64,000 bases of DNA, from contig NZ_JAYXIH010000002.1 in NCBI RefSeq assembly GCF_036016755.1, forward strand, positions 124,001-188,000, written 5' to 3'. Positions 44,113 through 53,079 of this stretch are shown piece after piece; positions within the stretch are counted from its first letter, which is position 1; each line of letters starts with the position of its first letter. The notes below the pieces were generated by a model. It was not told where the DNA came from. It saw nothing but the letters and a program-made list of their open reading frames with translations, and searched no databases. A program made the position numbers and the translations under genes. This DNA is from Aurantimonas coralicida_A. GTDB taxonomy: Bacteria > Pseudomonadota > Alphaproteobacteria > Rhizobiales > Rhizobiaceae.

Positions 44113-45450
44113 TCAGCGCCCCGCCACCATCATCGATTCGATTCGAAGCGTGGGCGCCACGATGGAGAACCGCTCGTCGAGATCGTTCGCGGCGGCGAGC
44201 GAGGCCAGCATCTCGCGCAGATTGCCAGCGATGGTCAGCTCCGATACCGGCGTGGTGATCTCGCCATTCTCGATCAGAAAACCCGAAGCGCCGCGACTGT
44301 AGTCACCGGTGACAAGATTGGTGCCGTGGCCGATGAGCTCGTCGATATAAAGCCCCCGCCCCGTCTCGCGGACGAGTTCGGCCGGTGTCATGGCGCCTGG
44401 CGAGACGAGCACGTTCGTCGCGGACGGCGAGACGCCGCCCGATGAACGGCTGGCACGGCCGTTGGTCTCCAGGTCGAGTTCCTTGGCTGTCGCGGAGTCG
44501 AGAATCCAGTTCACGAGGACACCGTTCTCGACCAGCGCCATTGCCTCGCCGCGTACGCCCTCGCCGTCGAAGGAACGCGAGCCGGGTCGTCGCGGCAACA
44601 GCGGATCGTCCATGATGGTGAATGTCGCCGGAAGAATTCGTTCACCCATCCGGTCCTTGAGGAAACTGGTCTTGCGCGCGATCGCCGAACCATTGATCGC
44701 CGACACGATGCTGCCGATGAGACCGCGGGCGATGCGTGGATCGAAGATCACCGGATAGCGCCCGGTGGCAACGGTCCCGGGATCAAGCCGCCGCACGGCG
44801 CGATCGCCGGCGCTCCGGCCGATCGCTTCCGGCGCCGTCAGATCGGCGGAGTGGATGCGCGAATCGAAATCGTAATCGCGCTGCATCTTCACGCCCTCGC
44901 CGGCGATGACGCTGACCGAGCGGGAAAATCCCGAGCGCATACGGTGACCGGCAAAACCGGAGGAGGTGGCAAGGACCAACCCCGACGAGCCGGCCGACAC
45001 CGAGGCGCCCCCCGAATTGGTCACCCCATCGACGGCGCGTGCCGCCTCTTCCATCGCGAGCGCCTGTGCGACCATCGTCCCGCTGTCGACATCAGATGCA
45101 TCGAACTGGTCGAGATCGAGCGCGTCGCGCGCCAGCCGCCGCGAATCGGCAAGCCCGGCGAATGCGTCCTCCGGCGAGACCTTGGCCATCGCCACAGCAC
45201 GCTCGGCGAGCGGCTGGGCATCGGCGTGGATGTCCGCCGAGACGGTCGCCACGCGGCGGCCGACGAAGACGCGGAGCGACATATCCTCGCTCTCGGCGCT
45301 TTCGGTTTCCTCGACCTTGCCGAGCCGAACCGAGACAGAGCGTCCGAAGGAGCGGACTACCGCCACGTCGCAGGCGTCCGCCCCCGCCTTGCGTGCGGTC
45401 TCGATGAGCCGCTCGGCGGTCGCCAAGAGCCGCGTCGTATCCTCGTGCAT
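44113..45450 (-). CDS. pmbA: PmbA/TldE-type metalloprotease subunit (TldD family)
   Basis: Member of the TldD/PmbA family, about 445 residues. In E. coli TldD and TldE (PmbA) form a complex that degrades unfolded peptides and matures some peptide products; PmbA lacks the metal-binding residues and TldD supplies them. The SVRLGKVEETESAESEDMSLRV region, NGRASRSSGGVSPSATN and the GYSRGASGF-like GDYSRGASGFLIENG ending match PmbA. The ATG at 45450 gives the usual N-terminus; an ATG at 45483 adds 11 residues and has no ribosome site. First gene of the minus-strand lipid A block; no tldD is in the window. Confidence 0.9.
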   Translation of the reverse strand: MHEDTTRLLATAERLIETARKAGADACDVAVVRSFGRSVSVRLGKVEETESAESEDMSLRVFVGRRVATVSADIHADAQPLAERAVAMAKVSPEDAFAGLADSRRLARDALDLDQFDASDVDSGTMVAQALAMEEAARAVDGVTNSGGASVSAGSSGLVLATSSGFAGHRMRSGFSRSVSVIAGEGVKMQRDYDFDSRIHSADLTAPEAIGRSAGDRAVRRLDPGTVATGRYPVIFDPRIARGLIGSIVSAINGSAIARKTSFLKDRMGERILPATFTIMDDPLLPRRPGSRSFDGEGVRGEAMALVENGVLVNWILDSATAKELDLETNGRASRSSGGVSPSATNVLVSPGAMTPAELVRETGRGLYIDELIGHGTNLVTGDYSRGASGFLIENGEITTPVSELTIAGNLREMLASLAAANDLDERFSIVAPTLRIESMMVAGR

Positions 45451-45574
45451 GATGTCGCCCGCTGGTTTTCGTTCAGGAACCATCTATTGTGCGACGCGAC
45501 ACCCATCAAGACGCCGAATGCGAGGCGGCGCGTTTACGGCCGCCGAATCCGCGAGACAGGACGAGCCGCCGACA

Positions 45575-47464
45575 GTGGAACAGGCCACATCCCTCTTCAT
45601 GCAAGTCGTGCTGATTCTCGGCGGCGGGATCGTCGCCGGCACCTTGTTCATGCGCATCGGCCTCGGCACGGTGCTCGGCTATCTCTTCGCCGGCATTGTG
45701 ATGGGGCCGGTGTTCCAGCTGATCGGCGAAGGCAAGGAAATCCTTCATATCGGCGAGCTCGGCGTCGTCTTTCTTTTGTTCATCATCGGGCTCGAATTGA
45801 AGGCGAGCCGGTTGTGGGCGCTGCGACGGCAGATTTTCGGACTCGGTCTGACCCAGGTCGTGCTGACGGGCGCGGCGCTGACGGGGATTGCGATCCTGTT
45901 CGGCATGAACTGGCAAGCTGGCGTCGTGATCGGCTTCGGTCTCGCGCTGTCCTCGACCGCGTTCGGCCTGCAACTGCTCGAAGAGGCCGGCGAGACCAAC
46001 ACACGGCATGGCCAGTCGGCCTTTTCCATTCTGCTGTTCCAGGATCTCGCCGTCGTTCCGCTGCTCGCGGCGATTCCGTTCCTGGCGCCGTTTTCCGAGG
46101 GCGCCGAGGTCGATATCGAACGCATCGCTCTGTCGATCGGGGCAATCGTGGCGCTGCTCGTCGTCGGGAAATACCTGCTCAACCCCCTGTTTCGGATCAT
46201 GGCGACGTCCGGCGCGCGCGAGGTCATGCTGGGCGCGGCGCTGTTCGTGGTGCTCGGTTCAGCGATGTTGATGGAGGCCGCTGGATTCTCCATGGCGATG
46301 GGCGCCTTTATCGCCGGCGTGCTGCTGGCCGAATCCTCCTACCGGCACGAACTCGAAGCCAATATCGAACCGTTTCGCGGGCTATTGCTCGGTCTGTTCT
46401 TCATCGCGGTGGGGCTGTCGCTCGACCTGTCGGTGATCACGGACAACTGGCTGATGATTCTGGTCCTCACACCGGTCCTGATGATCGTCAAGGCGGCCTT
46501 CATCTATCTCCTGTCCCGCGCCTTCGGCCAAAGCCATGCGACCGCCGTGCGGGTTTCGGGACTCCTTGCTCAGGGCGGCGAATTCGGCTTCGTCCTCTTC
46601 ACCGCCGCGGCCGCGAGCCTGATCTTCCCGCGCGAGACCTCCTCGCTGCTGATCGCGATCGTCACGCTGTCGATGGCGCTGACACCGCTGGCCACATGGC
46701 TCGGGCGACGGTTTTCCATCGATCATACCGAAGAAGAGACTTTGGAAGAGGATTTCGAAGGCGCCGGTTCGGCCGTTCTGATGGTTGGCTTCTCACGCTT
46801 CGGGCAGATGGCAGCGCAGGTCCTGCTTTCCAGCGGCATCGACGTGACGATCATCGATTCCTCGGCCGAGCGCATCCGTAACGCGAGCAAATTCGGTTTC
46901 CGGATCTATTTCGGCTCCGGCCTGCGCAAGGACGTTCTGGAGGCGGCCGGCATCCGCAAGGCGAAGCTCGTCGCGGTCTGCACCAACAAGCGCGAAACCA
47001 CGGATCGGGTCGTCGACCTGATCCGATCCGAATTCCCCAATGTCAGCCTTTATGTCCGTTCCTACGACCGCTCGCACGCGCTGTCGCTCCGCGCCCGTGG
47101 TGTGGATTTCGAAATACGGGAGACGGTCGAATCAGCGCTGGCCTTCGGTGCGGCAACGCTCGACGCCTTCGGAATCGAGGAGGAACTCGCCGATCGCATC
47201 GTCGAGGACGTCAGGCGGCGGGATCAGGCGCGGCTGAAGCTGCAGGAAGCCGAAGGCTTCTACGCCGGCAACGACATGGTGACGACGCGCGTCGTCACCC
47301 CCGAACCGCTGGTCAAGCCGCGCCCCTCCTTGCAAGCCATCGAAAAATCGGCTGATGAGAACGGAGACACGTCACCGATCGACGAAGGCCCTCCACGCAA
47401 ACGCCGCCGTGGGCGCCCCTTTGCCGGGCGCCGCCGCAACTTCGACAAGGTCCAGTCCCGATGA
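45575..47464 (+). CDS. Kef-type monovalent cation:proton antiporter (CPA2 family)
   Basis: 629-residue inner membrane transporter, probably K+/H+ exchange or efflux. About 12 membrane helices fill residues 1-370, including the GVVFLLFIIGLELKASRLW segment and the FQDLAVVPLLAA motif of CPA2 proteins. A RCK/TrkA-N nucleotide-binding domain follows (LMVGFSRFGQMAAQVLLSSG, then IDSSAERI), and a basic, proline-rich tail ends the protein. The GTG at 45575 is the most likely start (VEQATSLFMQ); ATG 45599 is an alternative. Its stop overlaps the ATG of the VOC gene. Confidence 0.9.
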   Translation: MEQATSLFMQVVLILGGGIVAGTLFMRIGLGTVLGYLFAGIVMGPVFQLIGEGKEILHIGELGVVFLLFIIGLELKASRLWALRRQIFGLGLTQVVLTGAALTGIAILFGMNWQAGVVIGFGLALSSTAFGLQLLEEAGETNTRHGQSAFSILLFQDLAVVPLLAAIPFLAPFSEGAEVDIERIALSIGAIVALLVVGKYLLNPLFRIMATSGAREVMLGAALFVVLGSAMLMEAAGFSMAMGAFIAGVLLAESSYRHELEANIEPFRGLLLGLFFIAVGLSLDLSVITDNWLMILVLTPVLMIVKAAFIYLLSRAFGQSHATAVRVSGLLAQGGEFGFVLFTAAAASLIFPRETSSLLIAIVTLSMALTPLATWLGRRFSIDHTEEETLEEDFEGAGSAVLMVGFSRFGQMAAQVLLSSGIDVTIIDSSAERIRNASKFGFRIYFGSGLRKDVLEAAGIRKAKLVAVCTNKRETTDRVVDLIRSEFPNVSLYVRSYDRSHALSLRARGVDFEIRETVESALAFGAATLDAFGIEEELADRIVEDVRRRDQARLKLQEAEGFYAGNDMVTTRVVTPEPLVKPRPSLQAIEKSADENGDTSPIDEGPPRKRRRGRPFAGRRRNFDKVQSR

Positions 47465-47883
47465 GCACGACACCGTTCCACCTTGCCTTTCCCGTTCGCG
47501 ACCTCGAGGAAACCCGGGCATTCTACCGCGATGTCCTCGGCGCCAATATCGGCCGATCCTCTGAGAGTTGGGTCGATTTCGATCTGTTCGGCCATCAGCT
47601 CTCGGCGCACAGCCGTCCCGGAATGACAAAAGCCGACGGCGGCGGCCAGGTGGATGGCCACGCCGTGCCGATCCCGCATTTCGGCGTCGTGCTGACGATG
47701 ACCGATTGGCAGGCACTCGCCGATCGCCTGACGGAGCGCGACGACGTCGACTGGATCAAGCGCCCGATGATCCGGTTCAAGGACGAGCCAGGCGAACAGG
47801 CGACGCTGTTTCTCTACGATCCCTCCGGCAATGCCCTCGAATTCAAGGGTTTCTCGGACATGAACCGGGTTTTCGCGAGCTGA
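47461..47883 (+). CDS. VOC-family (glyoxalase/bleomycin resistance fold) protein
   Basis: 140-residue protein with two betaalphabetabetabeta units. Metal-ligand-like residues are H7 in FHLAF, the histidine in PHFGVVL and the glutamate in NALEFKGF. The RDLEETRAFYRDVLG helix is typical. Some VOC enzymes are dioxygenases, some glyoxalases; the substrate is not deducible. Starts at ATGA overlapping the antiporter stop, so they are co-translated; Kef proteins respond to glutathione adducts in other bacteria, but no direct link can be shown. Confidence 0.85.
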   Translation: MSTTPFHLAFPVRDLEETRAFYRDVLGANIGRSSESWVDFDLFGHQLSAHSRPGMTKADGGGQVDGHAVPIPHFGVVLTMTDWQALADRLTERDDVDWIKRPMIRFKDEPGEQATLFLYDPSGNALEFKGFSDMNRVFAS

Positions 47884-48288
47884 GGCCCAGCGCGGCGACG
47901 CTCAGTCGCGTACCACGGTAAGCGACGCCAAATCGCGGAAGGGATGGGTCGTGCCAGGGCACGCCCTCCCAAGCGCGCCTATGCCCGTCAAGGATTCCCT
48001 GACACGGCGCCCAATCTCCGCTGCAGCAGGTCTCGCCGTCAGAATGACGGGCCTTTCGTGACGCCGAATCTCGATTGTCTTTTTTTCAAATCTTTAACGC
48101 ATTTAATCCCGTTTGTTGATTTTATTCACGATTGGTTGCTCTTACCGCATAAGGCAGTCGACTGAGACACATCCGCCGCTTCGAGACCGATAGGCAACTC
48201 TACAATCTCACTCCAGGCGTCGGAACCGGTTTCGCAAAGCTGGCGTTTCCGAGGGCCGAAGAACACGCCGGATGCATGACGTCTCCCG
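47884..48288. other. Intergenic region before topoisomerase IB
   Basis: No gene seen. The middle (about 48060-48150) is much more AT-rich than its surroundings and contains runs of T. A small hairpin CGTCA-GAA-TGACG is at 48037-48049. An EcfG promoter lies at its right end (48222-48247). Confidence 0.6.
48222..48247 (+). promoter_or_regulatory. EcfG (general stress sigma) promoter upstream of topoisomerase IB
   Basis: GGAAC (48222-48226), 17 bases, CGTT (48244-48247): an exact match to the alphaproteobacterial EcfG consensus. It would start transcription roughly 30-35 bases before the ATG at 48289. Confidence 0.7.
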
Positions 48289-49320
48289 ATGAACCGACAT
48301 CTCGCCCTCCACGCCGAACGGTTTGGCCTTAGCGTCGTCGCGCCGGAGACCTTCGACGTCGAGCGGCGTTTGAACGGCAAGGGGTTCCGCATCTGTTTCC
48401 GCGATGGCGAGCCGATCACCGACAAGGACATCAAGCGAAGGGTCAAGGCGCTGGTGATCCCGCCGGCCTGGACCGACGTGCGGATTTGTATCGAGGCGAC
48501 CTGCCATATCCAGGCGATCGGCCGCGACGAGAAGGGCCGGCTGCAATATCGCTACCATGACGAATGGGTGAACGTGCGCAACGCGGTAAAGACCGAGCGG
48601 CTCCTGCGCTTCGGCCGCGCCTTGCCCCGGCTTCGGCGGATGGTGGAAAAGGATATGCGCCGTAGCAAGGTCGACCGGCGGACGACATCGGCGATCGCGA
48701 CGCGGCTGATCGACCTCACCGCCATGCGGCCAGGTCACGAGAAATATGCGGCCGATGGCGGCCGGGGCGTGGCCTCGCTGCGCAAGGGAAACCTCCGCAT
48801 CGTCAAGAAGGTCGCGATTCTGAACTTTGTCGGAAAATCCAACAAGGAACACTGCATCGAGATCGGCGACAAGCCGCTGGTGCGCTCGCTGAAGCGGGTT
48901 CGCAAAGGCAAGGGGCAGCGTCTGTTCCGGTTTCCTGGCCAGAAGAAGAAGCAGCGCGAGCTGACCGCGAACCTGTTGAACGACTATCTGCACGAGGCCG
49001 GCGCGGCACGAATCTCGGCCAAGGATTTCCGGACGTTCCACGGCTCGGCCGAGGCGCTGCGCTATCTGGTCGAGGACGTGGGTTCAGCAGCCGACACCGA
49101 GGCCAAACGCAAGCGCGCCGTTGCCGCAGCGATGAAATCGGTGTCACGCGTCCTGCGCAACACGCCGACCGTAGCGCGATCCTCGTATGTCCATCCCGGG
49201 ATCGTGCAGGCCTTCGAGGAGAAAAATCTGCCGCCAGACATGATGAAGGGCCGCAGGCGCGATGGGCTGACCCGGGTCGAGACCGGGCTGATGCGGTTTC
49301 TCGAGCAGACCGCCCGGTAG
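48289..49320 (+). CDS. DNA topoisomerase IB
   Basis: Relaxes supercoiled DNA through a 3'-phosphotyrosine link; 343 residues of the bacterial/poxvirus-type family. The presumed catalytic tyrosine lies in TVARSSYVHPGIV, with the arginine/lysine partners in RTTSAIATRLIDL and the FVGKSNKEH loop, and KDFRTFHGSA as the late R-x-x-H block. The tail is short and basic. Many alphaproteobacteria keep one such enzyme besides topoisomerase IA and gyrase. It runs convergent with the patatin gene, 13 bases apart. Confidence 0.93.
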   Translation: MNRHLALHAERFGLSVVAPETFDVERRLNGKGFRICFRDGEPITDKDIKRRVKALVIPPAWTDVRICIEATCHIQAIGRDEKGRLQYRYHDEWVNVRNAVKTERLLRFGRALPRLRRMVEKDMRRSKVDRRTTSAIATRLIDLTAMRPGHEKYAADGGRGVASLRKGNLRIVKKVAILNFVGKSNKEHCIEIGDKPLVRSLKRVRKGKGQRLFRFPGQKKKQRELTANLLNDYLHEAGAARISAKDFRTFHGSAEALRYLVEDVGSAADTEAKRKRAVAAAMKSVSRVLRNTPTVARSSYVHPGIVQAFEEKNLPPDMMKGRRRDGLTRVETGLMRFLEQTAR

Positions 49321-49333
49321 AACGGGCGACGCA

Positions 49334-50212
49334 TCAGTGCGCCGAGGCTCTCCCAGCGCGGGCGTTTTCGACCGCCGCCGCGGTGCCTTGGTCTCCCAAC
49401 AGGCGGCCGAGCGCGCGTTTCGTTTCCTCCTTGAACGAGGCCGTCTCCTCGAGGATTTGCCGCGTCCGCAGGAAATCGAGCACCCGATAACCCGACACCG
49501 ATGGGCGCAGCAGCAGGTCGGGTGGGCACATCCGCAGTTTGGAGTCGGTGATCGACTGCATCATCAGCTGCGAGGCGCCGAACATCGCCTCCATCTGCGT
49601 CGGCATGGTGTCGCCACTGCCCACCGGACCGCCGTTGACGTCGACCGCGACGACAAGGTCGGCCTTGCCCCGCAGCCGGTCGAAAGGCAGCGGATTGAAG
49701 ATACCGCCGTCGAACAGCACCTTGCCGTCCCGGCGAATCGGGCGGAACACGGCGGGGATGGCCGCCGAGGCCGCCAAGGCGCTGAGCAGGTCGCCGCTGT
49801 CGATCTCGCACTCGGTGCGGGCGTAGAAGTCCGTCGCCATCACCCCGAGCGGTATTTCGAGGCCCTCGAAGGTCGTCGGCAGATCGGCGGGCAGGAAGAC
49901 CGACAGCACGCGCTCGGCATCGAAGGGGCCGAAGCGCAGGGCCCCGTCGCTCATGAAGTCCTGGAAGGGCGTGGGCCGCGTTTGCCAGAGCCGGGACAGC
50001 ACGAGCCGCTTGCGGGCAAAGCTGTCGAGCGCGAAGGCGCGCAGCTCGGCACCGCTCATGCCGGCGGCGTAGCCCGCGCCCATGATCGCGCCAATCGAGG
50101 AACCGACGATGCGCTTCGGCCGCACGCCGAGTTCATCGAGCGCCTCGATCACGTGGATATGGGCGATGCCACGGGCACCGCCGCCGCCAAGCGCCAGCGC
50201 GAAATCGCTCAC
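49334..50212 (-). CDS. Patatin-like phospholipase
   Basis: 292-residue lipid acyl hydrolase with a Ser-Asp dyad: GGGGARG oxyanion loop at residue 9, GSSIG (serine nucleophile) near residue 38 and the DGG motif (LFDGGIFNPLP) near residue 170. No signal peptide, so it likely acts on the cytoplasmic face of the membrane. It starts with GTG four bases after the preceding M16 gene and ends the rluB-to-patatin operon. Confidence 0.9.
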   Translation of the reverse strand: MSDFALALGGGGARGIAHIHVIEALDELGVRPKRIVGSSIGAIMGAGYAAGMSGAELRAFALDSFARKRLVLSRLWQTRPTPFQDFMSDGALRFGPFDAERVLSVFLPADLPTTFEGLEIPLGVMATDFYARTECEIDSGDLLSALAASAAIPAVFRPIRRDGKVLFDGGIFNPLPFDRLRGKADLVVAVDVNGGPVGSGDTMPTQMEAMFGASQLMMQSITDSKLRMCPPDLLLRPSVSGYRVLDFLRTRQILEETASFKEETKRALGRLLGDQGTAAAVENARAGRASAH

Positions 50213-50216
50213 GCCG

Positions 50217-51548
50217 TCAGGCTCCGCCTGGGCCGACGGTGATGACGGTGGGTTCGTCCGAGAGCAGCTTGCGCGCGATCTGCTTCACCTCCTCCATCGT
50301 CACGGCATCGATAATCGCCTTGCGACGATCGATATAGTCGTTGCCGAGGTCGTCGAGCTGAATCCCCACGAGTGTCGAGGCGATCGCCAGCGAGGAGTCG
50401 AGATTGCGGATGGCGTAGGAGCCTTTGACATAGGCTTTGGCCTTGGCGAGTTCCTCCTCGCTCGGACCGTCCTTCGCCATGCGCTTCAGTTCGTCGCGGA
50501 TGATCTCGATGCTTTCGGCCGCCTTGTCGGAGCGGGTCGCGGTGCTCGCGCCGAGCACGGCGGCATGATCGTAGCTCGCCAGCCACGAGCCAGCGCCATA
50601 GGCAAGACCACGCTTTTCGCGAATCTCGGTATAGAGCCGCGAGGTGAACGAGCCGCCGCCGAGGATATGATTCATCAGATAGGCGGCGAAGAATTCCTCG
50701 TCGTTCCGCATGACGCCGGGAAGCGCGAACTGGATCGCCGTTTGCGGCACGTCAAGCTCGACGGCGATGGTCTTGCCGGTGACCGGTTCGGTCTGGGAAA
50801 CCGGCTTCAGATCGGCCGTCTCCGGCAAGGCGCCAAAAACAGCGTCGAGCCTTTCACCCAGCTTTTCCGGGCTGATCGCGCCGACGACGCCGACATACAA
50901 ATTGTCCTTGGCGAAGGTCTTGCCGCGCAAAGCCTTCAAATCCTCGGACGTCACCTTGTCGAGGCTTTCCAGGGTGCCCTCAGTCGGACGCGAATAGGGA
51001 TGGCCGGCGAAGACTGTCTCGCGGAATGCCTTGCCGGCAAGTTCGCCGGGGTCGTTCTGGTCAGCGAGGATGCCGGCCTTGATCTGACCACGGATGCGCG
51101 CCACCGGCTCCTCGTCGAAACGCGGATCGTTGACCGACAGCTTCAAGAGATCGAAGGCATCGTCCTCGAACTCCACGATGGTGCGGAAATTGCCGGTGAA
51201 ATTGTCGAGGCTGGCGTCGTAGCTCAGCGAGACACCGAGATCGTCGAGACGCGCCTGAAACGCGCGGCTGTCGATCTCGCCGGCACCCTCGTCGAGCAAA
51301 CCCGACATCAAATTGGCGGTGCCTTCCTTGCCGTCTGCATCCTGGGTCGAGCCGGCGCCCTTGAAAGCGAATTTCATGGCAATCAGCGGGTTCGTGTAGT
51401 CCTCGACGAGGAGGGCCTTGATCCCGCCTGGGCTCGTCACCTCCTGGATTTCCACCGCGCCGACCGGGCCGAGCGAAGCAAAGGAAAGACCGAGGGACAG
51501 GGTCAGGGCGGCGACTGCGCCGGCAAACGGATTGGCGAATGGCTTCAA
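50217..51548 (-). CDS. M16-family peptidase-like protein, without the zinc-binding motif
   Basis: 443-residue secreted (signal peptide to about residue 31, ending PVGAVEIQ) member of the insulinase/PqqL fold. In the place of HXXEH the sequence is NLMSGLLDEG, with no histidines, so it is probably the non-catalytic beta partner of the gene before it. The C-terminal peptidase_M16_C domain is present (AYGAGSWLASYD region). A TTG start codon follows a strong GGAAGGAAG ribosome site. It lies 28 bases after the active-type gene. Confidence 0.88.
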   Translation of the reverse strand: MKPFANPFAGAVAALTLSLGLSFASLGPVGAVEIQEVTSPGGIKALLVEDYTNPLIAMKFAFKGAGSTQDADGKEGTANLMSGLLDEGAGEIDSRAFQARLDDLGVSLSYDASLDNFTGNFRTIVEFEDDAFDLLKLSVNDPRFDEEPVARIRGQIKAGILADQNDPGELAGKAFRETVFAGHPYSRPTEGTLESLDKVTSEDLKALRGKTFAKDNLYVGVVGAISPEKLGERLDAVFGALPETADLKPVSQTEPVTGKTIAVELDVPQTAIQFALPGVMRNDEEFFAAYLMNHILGGGSFTSRLYTEIREKRGLAYGAGSWLASYDHAAVLGASTATRSDKAAESIEIIRDELKRMAKDGPSEEELAKAKAYVKGSYAIRNLDSSLAIASTLVGIQLDDLGNDYIDRRKAIIDAVTMEEVKQIARKLLSDEPTVITVGPGGA

Positions 51549-51576
51549 CGGTTTCTTCCTTCCGCGATGCGAAAAA

Positions 51577-52992
51577 TCAGGAGCGGGTTTCGTCGGACGG
51601 CTCCGGCAGCAGATAGCCGGTCACGGAGCGCTTCGGCTGGAGATATTTCCGAGCCGCGGCCGCCACGTCTTCGACGGTGACCGCCTCGATCCGCTCGGGC
51701 CAACCCTCGACATCCGCGATGGTGCGGCCCGTCGAAAGCGCCGCGGCATAACGGCGCGCCATCGAGGTCTGGCTGTCGCGCAAATAGATGACATCCTTGC
51801 GGACGCGGTTCTTGGCGCGCTCCAGTTCCTCCGCGGTGATGCCCTTTTCGACGATGCGGGCGATCTCGGCATCGATCGCCGCCTCGATCTCCTCCAGGCT
51901 CGCCTCGCCCCGCGGCATCCCGTAGACGACGAACTGTCCCTCCTCCAGCGCGGTTCCGGCGTAGTGGGCACCGGCGCCGGCGGCGATCGCCTTGTCGACG
52001 ACAAGGCCGCGATACAGCCGGCTCGTGGTGCCACCGCCGAGAACGTCGGCCAGGACGTCGAGCGCTTCGGCCTCGCCCGGATCGGCGGTCGTATCGGAAG
52101 GCACGAGATAGGTTCGTTGCATCGACGGCTGGGTGACGCGCGCGTCGGTCAGCGTCACCGTCCGCGCGGCCAGCGGCTCCGGCTCCACCGGCCGGACGCG
52201 CTCGCCAGGTTCCGCGCGGCGCGCAACCTTGCCATAGGTCGCCTCGGCAAGCCGGCGAACTTCCGCTTCGGTCACGTCGCCGGCGATCAGGAGGATCGCG
52301 TTGTTGGGGGTATAATATTTGTCGTAGAAGGCGACGGCGCCATCCCGCGACAGCGCCTCGATCTCCGAGCGCCAACCGATCACCGGATCGCCATAGGGGC
52401 TGTTCTGGAACAGTGCCGCCTGAACGGCCTCGGCGAGCTGCGAGCCGGGATCATTGTCGACTCGCGACCGGCGCTCTTCCAAAATGACGTCGCGCTCGGG
52501 TGCCACCGTTTCCTCGGAGAGCACAAGGTTCTCCATGCGGTCCGCCTCGAAGGTCATAACCATTTCCAGCGCGTCGGCCGGCACCTGCTGATAGTAGCCG
52601 GTATAGTCCGAGGTGGTGAAGGCGTTCTCCTGGCCGCCGATCTCGGCGACGGCCCGCGAGAAGGTGCCTTCCGGGTTGGTCTTGGTGCCCTTGAACATCA
52701 AATGCTCGAAGAAGTGGGCGATGCCGCTTTCGCCGGGCGCCTCGTCCGCCGCGCCGACCTTGTAGTACAGCATCTGGGTCACGACCGGGGCGCGATGGTC
52801 GGGCAGGACCACGACCTGCAGCCCGTTGTCGAGCATGAAGGTCGAGAGTTCCGCCGCCTTTTCCTTGGCCGTGGCCTGTTGCGTCGCGGCTTCGGCCTTC
52901 GGTGCGGCCACCGTTTCGGCACGGGCCGCGAGCGGCAAAGCGAAGGCGACGGCGAGAGCCGACAAGCCGATCTGGCGCGAGAAAAGCTTCAT
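51577..52992 (-). CDS. M16-family zinc metalloprotease
   Basis: 471-residue secreted peptidase. Signal peptide MKLFSRQIGLSALAVAFALP...ARA is visible. The inverted zinc motif is H93-F-F-E96-H97, with E173 in LEERRSRVDN as the third ligand, and a second M16_C domain follows (KYYTPNNAILLIAGDV). Such proteins cut peptides in the periplasm. It precedes the inactive homologue; paired genes of this kind are known to form heterodimers in other families (mitochondrial processing peptidase, for example). Start is ATG at 52992. Confidence 0.9.
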   Translation of the reverse strand: MKLFSRQIGLSALAVAFALPLAARAETVAAPKAEAATQQATAKEKAAELSTFMLDNGLQVVVLPDHRAPVVTQMLYYKVGAADEAPGESGIAHFFEHLMFKGTKTNPEGTFSRAVAEIGGQENAFTTSDYTGYYQQVPADALEMVMTFEADRMENLVLSEETVAPERDVILEERRSRVDNDPGSQLAEAVQAALFQNSPYGDPVIGWRSEIEALSRDGAVAFYDKYYTPNNAILLIAGDVTEAEVRRLAEATYGKVARRAEPGERVRPVEPEPLAARTVTLTDARVTQPSMQRTYLVPSDTTADPGEAEALDVLADVLGGGTTSRLYRGLVVDKAIAAGAGAHYAGTALEEGQFVVYGMPRGEASLEEIEAAIDAEIARIVEKGITAEELERAKNRVRKDVIYLRDSQTSMARRYAAALSTGRTIADVEGWPERIEAVTVEDVAAAARKYLQPKRSVTGYLLPEPSDETRS

Positions 52993-53079
52993 CGTTCGGT
53001 CTGATCCTCGTTCAATGCGTCTGGTCAGGGACGCCCGGACTATGGCGGATCGCAGGAATCGTGACCAATTACGGTTTAG

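Noticed and set aside
44851..46881. 676-codon plus-strand frame
   Set aside because: Out-of-frame shadow across pmbA and the antiporter gene; composition is arginine-rich and lacks membrane helices.
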